From the NCBI GenBank assembly GCA_025331445.1, contig JAIWNE010000045.1, forward strand, positions 170,286 through 234,285: a DNA stretch of 64,000 nt, given 5' to 3'. The position numbers and the translations under genes are program-made. The stretch is from Blakeslea trispora. Taxonomy: Eukaryota; Mucoromycota; Mucoromycetes; Mucorales; Choanephoraceae. Positions 57,823 through 64,000 of this stretch are shown here, piece by piece. The stretch's first letter is position 1, and every line of letters begins with the position of its first letter. Below the pieces are notes generated by a model. It searched no databases. It was given only the letters and a program-made list of their open reading frames with translations, and was not told the DNA's origin.

Positions 57823-60800
57823 TTGAAATAAGAAAGAAAAATATGAGAAAGAAAAAGGTGAAGAAGAGAGGGGGAGGGGGATCAGATTGGCACTTCTTAT
57901 ACAATTCATGACATAATGTATTCTCCTTTTGTTTACCTGTTAAAAATAGAATAATGAGATCGGCGCATCGACATTTTGGCGGTTCTGATTCAGCATATGT
58001 TTATTCTATTAATACCATGGCTAGGAGAGATGAAAATAGCACTCCCTTGTTTCTTATTTATAGTGAGTTGATATTAGGAATAGAAAAGGAGGATATACAT
58101 TAATCTTCTTTTATTTTCTGCTATTATCACTGTTGTTGCTGTTGTTGTTTTTGTTGTTGTTAAAGCATGTTTGGTAGCACATATGTTTATATATAGTAAC
58201 CACTATTAGGTTAAGAATGCAGAAGAAGCATCCTTTCCTTCCTCAGCCTTAGCTGTCTGAAAGTAGTTTTTTTTTTTTTGCTCTTTATCACATATAACTG
58301 ATAAAGATAAAGAGAAGCTGTTGTTATTAGCAAGAGGAATAGGGTGTTCCTTGTTCAATAAACATATAGTTAGATAAAGAGCCGTTCTTAATAATGGGGT
58401 TAATAATAGAATTATGTACAAATGAAATGCAATGTGCAGATAGCTTTTTTTTTTCTTCTCTAAAAGAACCTCTTTCTCATAAGAGAATAGCAGACTTTAT
58501 AATTAGACATTGTGAGCAACCAAAAAGCATATGGCTGATCCATGGTGGTTGTTCAGCATTGTGCATATTGCTATCTATGCATTTCTTGGCATAGTCTTGG
58601 AGAATTATTTATATTTGTGTTAATGACTTGAGCTTGAGCATGAGTCGATTTCTTACGGTTCTATGCTCTAACTGGCATTTAATCTTGAATCTGTATTCGC
58701 ATAAGGTATGCTGATTTTGATTGTGTCCGAATTCTTCGATTTAAAGCTATACTGATTTTATATATATTTGACTTTGATGGAGCCAGGTTAGCCTACCTTC
58801 TCTATTTCAATTCACTGGAACAGCTTATTGCTGCCTATTAATATCTTTTTTTTCTGATGCAGACTATGCATTGAGCACTTGACAAGAAATGTATTTGTGG
58901 CTTAAGTGGTACTTTTTCAAGCTATGCAAATCAAACACTACTAAAGTGTAAATCTTTTGTAGCCTAATTTTATGTCTGGTGGGTGCCATTAGTCTTATTG
59001 CATTATTGCCATTTTTAACTGTAATTCTTTTGCATAATCAAATTGCATTATTTTTTTTTTTTACCGGCATTTAACAACTCAAGCTAAATTTAGTATATGC
59101 TAACTTATATGAAGCTTGAGGGAAAAGATACTGTTCCACTTGTCCTGGAATATCACAAGGCATCTTTCATCAGAAACATGAAAAACTATTTTTTTTTCTT
59201 TGTATAAAAACATCAATCTTTTACCAACTGAAAAAAAAAAAAAAGAAGTGAGATCTACATAAAGTCAGCCTCTTTTTCTTCCAAGGATTATGTTCTTGTC
59301 AATCACATTGATGACTTAAAAAACAATTAACTACCAAGGCAATTCCTTTCAAAGACTCTCATTTTCTTTCATAGACAATTGGTTTTTATCGAAAAAGCTG
59401 GACGTGTCACGCGCCTTGTACAATTTGTAAAATAAAACAAAGTGGAAAGCCCTCTCTCGTTTATTAACAGAGCAAATGACTCGATGAAAAAATGTTTAAT
59501 TAAATAACTAGAATAAGCTGTCGGATAGCTTAATTGCGATCAAATCATATTGATGAGCCACACTTTTTCTTTGTAATCTACAAATCTCGATAAGGCAGTT
59601 TGGTATTAATTGAACATTCAATTACTATAGCTAAAAATTAAGTTTGCTTCAAATTAAGAATAATCAGTAAAGAGCTAAACGACACTTTTTTTTTTCGAGG
59701 AAATCAAGTGGTATCGATTGTCTCATTTGTCTGATTATTCATTTGATTATTAGGATTCATGATTGGCTTTTTATATGGCAAGAGCTATTGCAAGAAGCTT
59801 GTATAGACTAAGAGCTTTTGTTTGGTATATTCCGAATAAAAGAAGCGCTCCAACTTTGCTAAAGTTCTTATTCTGATTGCCGTTAAAGAAGCAGCTCATA
59901 GAAGCATTCTGCCCACATGAACCATTATGAGCAATAACTATTTATGAACTTGATGTAACCGAGGTTTATCTTTTGAAGAATCTCTAATTTTAGAAACTAC
60001 AGAAGAGGAGTACAACGTATACCTCAAAATATAAGTAAAAGGGAAGATGATGCAATCAATACTTTATTTAATGATTGCCAAAAAAAAGCATAGATTTAGC
60101 CTAATTTCGCTTGTTCGTCACAACAGAACAAGCGTTTCTTAAACATACAACCAGGTATTGTTGAAAGATAGATAAGGTACAGGAACTGAGATGAGATAGC
60201 GTTGCAATTGCTCAGGCAGACACTAGATATGCCAAGACTCTAAGAGCTTTCTGCCATGTAACCAAATACATACATAGCCTTGCTAAACATCGCATGGCTT
60301 TGAAGAAGAAAAAAGCTGTTCATTTCGCAGCGTTTTTTGTTTTAGCTAATTTTTTAATTGAGGCTTTGTCAAATAACTTATAAAAAGAAATCAATTCAAT
60401 CTAGAATCAAAGAACTAGATCTTTCAGATAATCAATAAAGTAACCCATGTCGTTAAGTTTGTTTCTATGAGGAAAGGCTGTCTGCTTTGAGCAACTTGGA
60501 AATAGTGTCTCATCTAGCAAAAAGCTACCAACAAAAGATCATTTCGATTTTAGGTTTGCAAATGACAATGCTCGAGCAAGAAAAGCCTCATGAAAATAAG
60601 ATATTAGTACACGAATTGGTTGTCTGTATTTTTATTTATGAACAGAAAGGGGGGGAAGCTAAGATTAGTAAGTGCCATACTACACAATTTAAACCAATAA
60701 AATTAATAAAAAAAAAAGGACGGAGTTGATCTTTTGATCTATTAAAAATGACTATAATTGGCATCAACAACAAATCGGGCAACTTGCGAAAAGGGTGTTA

Positions 60801-62011
60801 TTGAGCTTGTGATCAATTGGCAGGTGAATGCGCAAGAGGATATGCAAACAAGCACTTTTTAGATTCTCTAAATAGCTCTATATATTTATTGAGTTATTTC
60901 AGTAGGAAAGAGGAGACATCTTTCTTTAATAGGAAATCAACTTACCAAACAATGAAGGACTTAGATAGCAAATTCTTTTCTGACCGAAAAATGATTTTAT
61001 AATGGCTTAAAATCAGTTGGTTCTATAAGCGAGCCAAGAAGGGAAGCCATAAATATAAAAGAAAACTGCGTGATATGTGCTATGGCTGGTAGAGGGTTCT
61101 AGTCTTCTTTTGGAGCAAAACATCCTCAGGTCAAATGGTCACAATTCCCATTCAAATCATTGAAACATTCTACTGCTTTTTTGACAAGAAAAACTTTCTT
61201 GCTTGTATGTAGAGATAGACGGCAATAATTGTTGAGGATGAGGCGCCAATACAAAACAAGAACTACATTGAGGCTGTATACCGTGCATTGCAAGGTACAA
61301 AGAGTAGCTTATATCTGCTTGCTGGTGTCCCTGTTGTCTTTGGGGGGAAAGCACATCTATTGTTCGAAGTTCATTAGACGGATTTCGAAGAACAATAATT
61401 CATTTGATCGTGTTCTTTACTACAGGTGAAGTCTGAGCAAAATCACCTCAAAGTGTCCCACATTGTGTTAGTACCATGGATTCTGTTAGTTTGGCTCTTG
61501 ACATGACATATGTTAATTTGCCACAGTCCTTTAATAATAGCGAGATTTAACTTTAAGCTTTGAATACATTTACATATCTGTTGGGGCATGATTTGCTACT
61601 TCTTTATTTTGTATCACAAAATGTACTTCGGATTTTTTTTTGAAAGAGAACATGAATAATGTGAGTATGCAAAGCAATCAACGATAGTATCTTCAGTAGT
61701 CGATAAAGCCACTACAACAGAGAGTAGAAAGTAGAGCTCACAATATTCGGATAAGGCATGTATTGCTATTTAAGTAAGTTCAAAGGAACAAACCAGGCCG
61801 TGAGAGCTACATGGGCTTGGCAAGGAAGATCTTTTTCTCTCTTTGACTTTGACATAGCATATTTAAATGTCAACATTCAAAATCTAACCAAAAGCCTTTG
61901 AGTGATACTTGTCAAAATGTCAATATCGTGCTTCTGGAAATGCTGTATGGGTTACAAAAAGACTCAAGCACCTTATTTCTAGTATAGCATCTCAAAAAGG
62001 ATACAAAGAGT
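57823..62011. other. Gene-poor region
   Basis: 4.2 kb without a supported gene. It contains a CTGTTGTTG-type triplet repeat at 58127-58163, many poly-A/T runs and small AT-driven ORFs (for example 60487-60729). No LTR, terminal inverted repeat, tRNA or recognisable mobile-element protein is seen. It may include long promoters or non-coding transcripts. Confidence 0.45.
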
Positions 62012-62404
62012 ATGGCAATACAAAAGTGCTTCAGTTCAATGAATACGAATGACTCGTCCAGTCTGCCAAACAGATATCCATTCATCATGTTAGCAATTCA
62101 AACCAAATTATCACAGAAAGCCAACAAAAAGCATAGTGTAATCTCTTCTCTGATAGGACCTCACTCATTCAAGGATAAGGCTACTACAGATGTAGTCAGA
62201 GCCATCTTGTTAAACTTGAATAGTCTCAGAGGGGTCAATATCAATCACAAGCTTCTGCTATCTTCAGTAGCAGATGTAAATCAACTTCATACAATTAAAG
62301 GTAGGGTGCTTGGGCCAAGTCTGAATTATTCTCAAGATAGAATAAAAAACATCTTTCGTCTCAGAAAAACAAAAGAAAGCTCAAAAAGGGCAAAACGACG
62401 TTGA
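62012..62404 (+). CDS. Orphan ORF, doubtful
   Basis: 130 codons from an ATG. The product is basic with a charged C-terminus (RLRKTKESSKRAKRR) and a central helical part (TTDVVRAILLNLNSLRG). Amino-acid composition is more protein-like than that of the surrounding ORFs. No domain is recognised, and no intron signals suggest extension. It may be a small gene, a fragment of a decayed element, or chance. Confidence 0.25.
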   Translation: MAIQKCFSSMNTNDSSSLPNRYPFIMLAIQTKLSQKANKKHSVISSLIGPHSFKDKATTDVVRAILLNLNSLRGVNINHKLLLSSVADVNQLHTIKGRVLGPSLNYSQDRIKNIFRLRKTKESSKRAKRR

Positions 62405-62970
62405 ACTGATGGGTTTTGTACATCGTTTTAGCAGAAACAATTAGTATGTTGTCCAGATAATGAGCTATAGCTCTTCAGGCTTCTGCTTGCCCGAGGGATA
62501 CACTTTTAAGTTCAGTCACGTCATTTTTGCAAAACTAATTTGGAATTTCGCGATACCCTTTCATTAATATAGCTAGAGTCCGCAAAATAAAAATAAAAAA
62601 AGAGAATAGATAGAACATGATAAATCCGCGAAGTCAAAGACAAAAATTCAACATTTATCTGTTCCTGAGTGAAGGAAGGAAAAAACATAAAAGAAAACGC
62701 GTACAAATAGACCTTTCCCCCAAAGTATTTCATCCCTGTGCGATTTGTAAGCTAAAAATAGTGTTGTACGACATACTATCTCATGATGAAATAAAACTTT
62801 TGGAAATGATTGGTAATTTGGCATGACAAAAAAATTTTTTTTCTTATATCTGACTTATAGTACAACTGAGTCATAAAAGTGACTTTGTTGTACCTTTATT
62901 CAACCTCAGGGCCAACTAAAATGCAGACGCGTCACGTCGAAATAAAATCGGCGACAGGCTCTTTTTTTCA

Positions 62971-62978
62971 TATAAATA
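62971..62978 (+). promoter_or_regulatory. TATA box of threonine aldolase gene
   Basis: TATAAATA about 92 bp before the first ATG of the aldolase, preceded by a GC-richer segment containing CGTCACGTCG (62929-62938), a possible CRE/ATF-like site. Confidence 0.5.
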
Positions 62979-63005
62979 CTCGCAAAAAAAAATTACTAAA
63001 TAAAA

Positions 63006-63059
63006 TTTTTTTTTACAGAGTGGAACCATATAAACACTTTTTTTTTACAGAGTGGAACC
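63006..63059 (+). repeat. Two 22-bp direct repeats, 32-bp period
   Basis: T9 followed by ACAGAGTGGAACC occurs at 63006-63027 and exactly again at 63038-63059, 10 bp before the aldolase ATG. Each copy is a poly-T tract followed by ACAG, which looks like a 3' splice site. Confidence 0.85.
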
Positions 63060-63069
63060 TCTTTTAGAA

Positions 63070-64000
63070 ATGATGTCCTTTACAAGAAACTTGGTAACTC
63101 CTTTGGTGTCTCGTCGCTTATTCTCTACTGCTGCTGCTCGTCCTGCATACTACACAAGCTCATTGTTGTCTGATCAACACAAGAAGGTTGACCCTAATGC
63201 CAAGCTATATGACTTCAGAAGTGATACTGTTACTGCCCCTACTGAAGAAATGTTTGACCTCATGAGAACTGCTACCCGTTGTGATGATGTCTTCCAGGTA
63301 AGGTTTCTTTACACAAACATAAACAATGAAGCACAGTTGTCATAACAATGATGCATCTATAGGAAGACAAATCTGTCAACGATCTTCAAGATTATGTTGC
63401 TGACCTCACTGGTCACGAAGCTGCTCTTTTCTGTGCAAGTGGTACTATGACAAACCAACTCGCCCTCCGTACTCACTTAATTACTCCTCCTCACTCTGTG
63501 GTTTGCGATCACCGTGCTCATGTCTTCTTGTGGGAAGCTGGTGGTATTGCTGTTCATTCTAGAGCATCTGTGTCGCCTGTGGTAGCTGCTAACGGTATCC
63601 ATGTTACTGCTGAGGAAATTGAAAGCAACCTCTTGGGTGAAGATATCTATTCTGCTCCTACTCGTGTTGTCTCTCTCGAAAACACTTTGAACGGTATGAT
63701 TTTCCCTATTGATGAAATCGCAAAGATCTCTACTATGGCTCGTGAACGTGGACTTGCTATGCATTTGGATGGTGCTCGTCTCTGGAATGCTGCTGAAGAA
63801 ACTGGTATCTCCTTAAAAGAATACGGTAAGCATTTTGACTCTATGTCTCTTTGTCTCTCCAAGGGTGTTGGTGCTCCCATCGGTTCCATTGTTGTTGGTA
63901 ATGCCAAGTTTATTGATCGTGTTCGTTTCAACCGTAAGCTTTTCGGTGGTGGATGGCGTCAAAGTGGTTTCTTGGCTGTAGCTGCTCAATATGGTATTGA
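63070..64000 (+). CDS. GLY1: Low-specificity threonine aldolase, 3' end outside window
   Basis: Exon 1 is 63070-63297 (76 codons) and exon 2 runs from 63363 past the window edge; the join is phase 0 through GTAAGG and CTATAG. The first 25-30 residues (RNLVTPLVSRRLFSTAAARP) are Arg/Ser-rich, lack acids and end in an RLFST cleavage-like site, as in mitochondrial presequences. The PLP-fold aldolase starts at YDFRSDTVTAPTEEM, with DDVFQEDKSVNDLQ, FCASGTMTNQLALRTH, HLDGARLWNA and SLCLSKGVGAPIGS, where the Lys binds PLP. The enzyme splits threonine into glycine and acetaldehyde. A methionine pair begins the frame, so initiation at 63073 is equally possible. Confidence 0.93.

Larger units (their letters stand above)
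62405..63069. other. Upstream region of threonine aldolase
   Basis: 665 bp. Besides the TATA box and the 22-bp direct repeats listed separately it is AT-rich and without a supported gene. Confidence 0.5.

Noticed and set aside
1..64000. CRISPR arrays, rRNA, tRNA genes, bacterial operons
   Set aside because: None seen by eye. The intron-rich genes are eukaryotic; a tRNA scan could not be run, so tRNA absence is not proven.

Overview
The window is nuclear DNA of a filamentous fungus, most likely an early-diverging one of the Mucoromycota (Mucorales-like). The reasons are an AT-rich background, many short GT-AG introns (about 50-100 nt) with CTAAC-type branch points, a PAS plus GATA photoreceptor-partner gene of the white-collar 2 kind, a queuosine-salvage gene, a CH/spectrin/GAS2 giant protein, and decayed non-LTR retrotransposon pieces. 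The species cannot be named from sequence alone. Exon structures were joined by hand. In every spliced gene below the exon lengths sum to a whole number of codons (the gene cut by the window end was checked only across its single intron).

Layout, left to right. 0-7 kb: an uncharacterised frame running off the left edge and broken by an in-frame TAG, an LRR protein, then YAE1 (Fe-S protein maturation adaptor) and a SET/MYND (SMYD) protein on the minus strand. 8-13 kb: a surface/secretion-flavoured stretch with an acidic secreted protein ending in a six-cysteine knot-like domain, an MFS transporter, a small GPI-anchor-like eight-cysteine protein, and a 173-bp MITE with TA target-site duplication. 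13.7-28 kb: a bifunctional siroheme synthase, a 9.7-kb coding sequence for a spectraplakin-like cytoskeletal cross-linker (two CH domains, long coiled coil, GAS2) with an 11-nt micro-exon, and the ribosome-export GTPase LSG1. 28-30.5 kb: repeat debris (a 300-bp dispersed repeat and truncated LINE pieces). 31-42 kb: plasma-membrane proton ATPase (PMA1), a 1.2-kb-spaced inverted repeat in the shared promoter region, QNG1 (queuosine salvage) and a 12-exon ORC3. 42-48.6 kb: the second copy of the 300-bp repeat, mitoribosomal MRPS33, a WC-2-like GATA factor, the proteasome tether STS1/Cut8 and a centrin/calmodulin-like EF-hand protein. 51-57.2 kb: a DUF726 (Mil1/TMCO4-type) alpha/beta hydrolase with a 9-nt micro-exon, and cytosolic glutamyl-tRNA synthetase. 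57.4-64 kb: a small basic protein, a 5-kb gene-poor stretch, and the start of a low-specificity threonine aldolase with a mitochondrial-like presequence.

Most genes are ordinary housekeeping loci and no gene cluster or new multi-gene system is evident. The most interesting items are the architecture, micro-exon and overlapping uORF of the spectraplakin-like gene, the acidic cystine-knot secreted protein, the MITE, the two-copy 300-bp repeat with a coding-like body and an end hairpin, and the inverted repeat that presents the same oriented block upstream of both PMA1 and QNG1.
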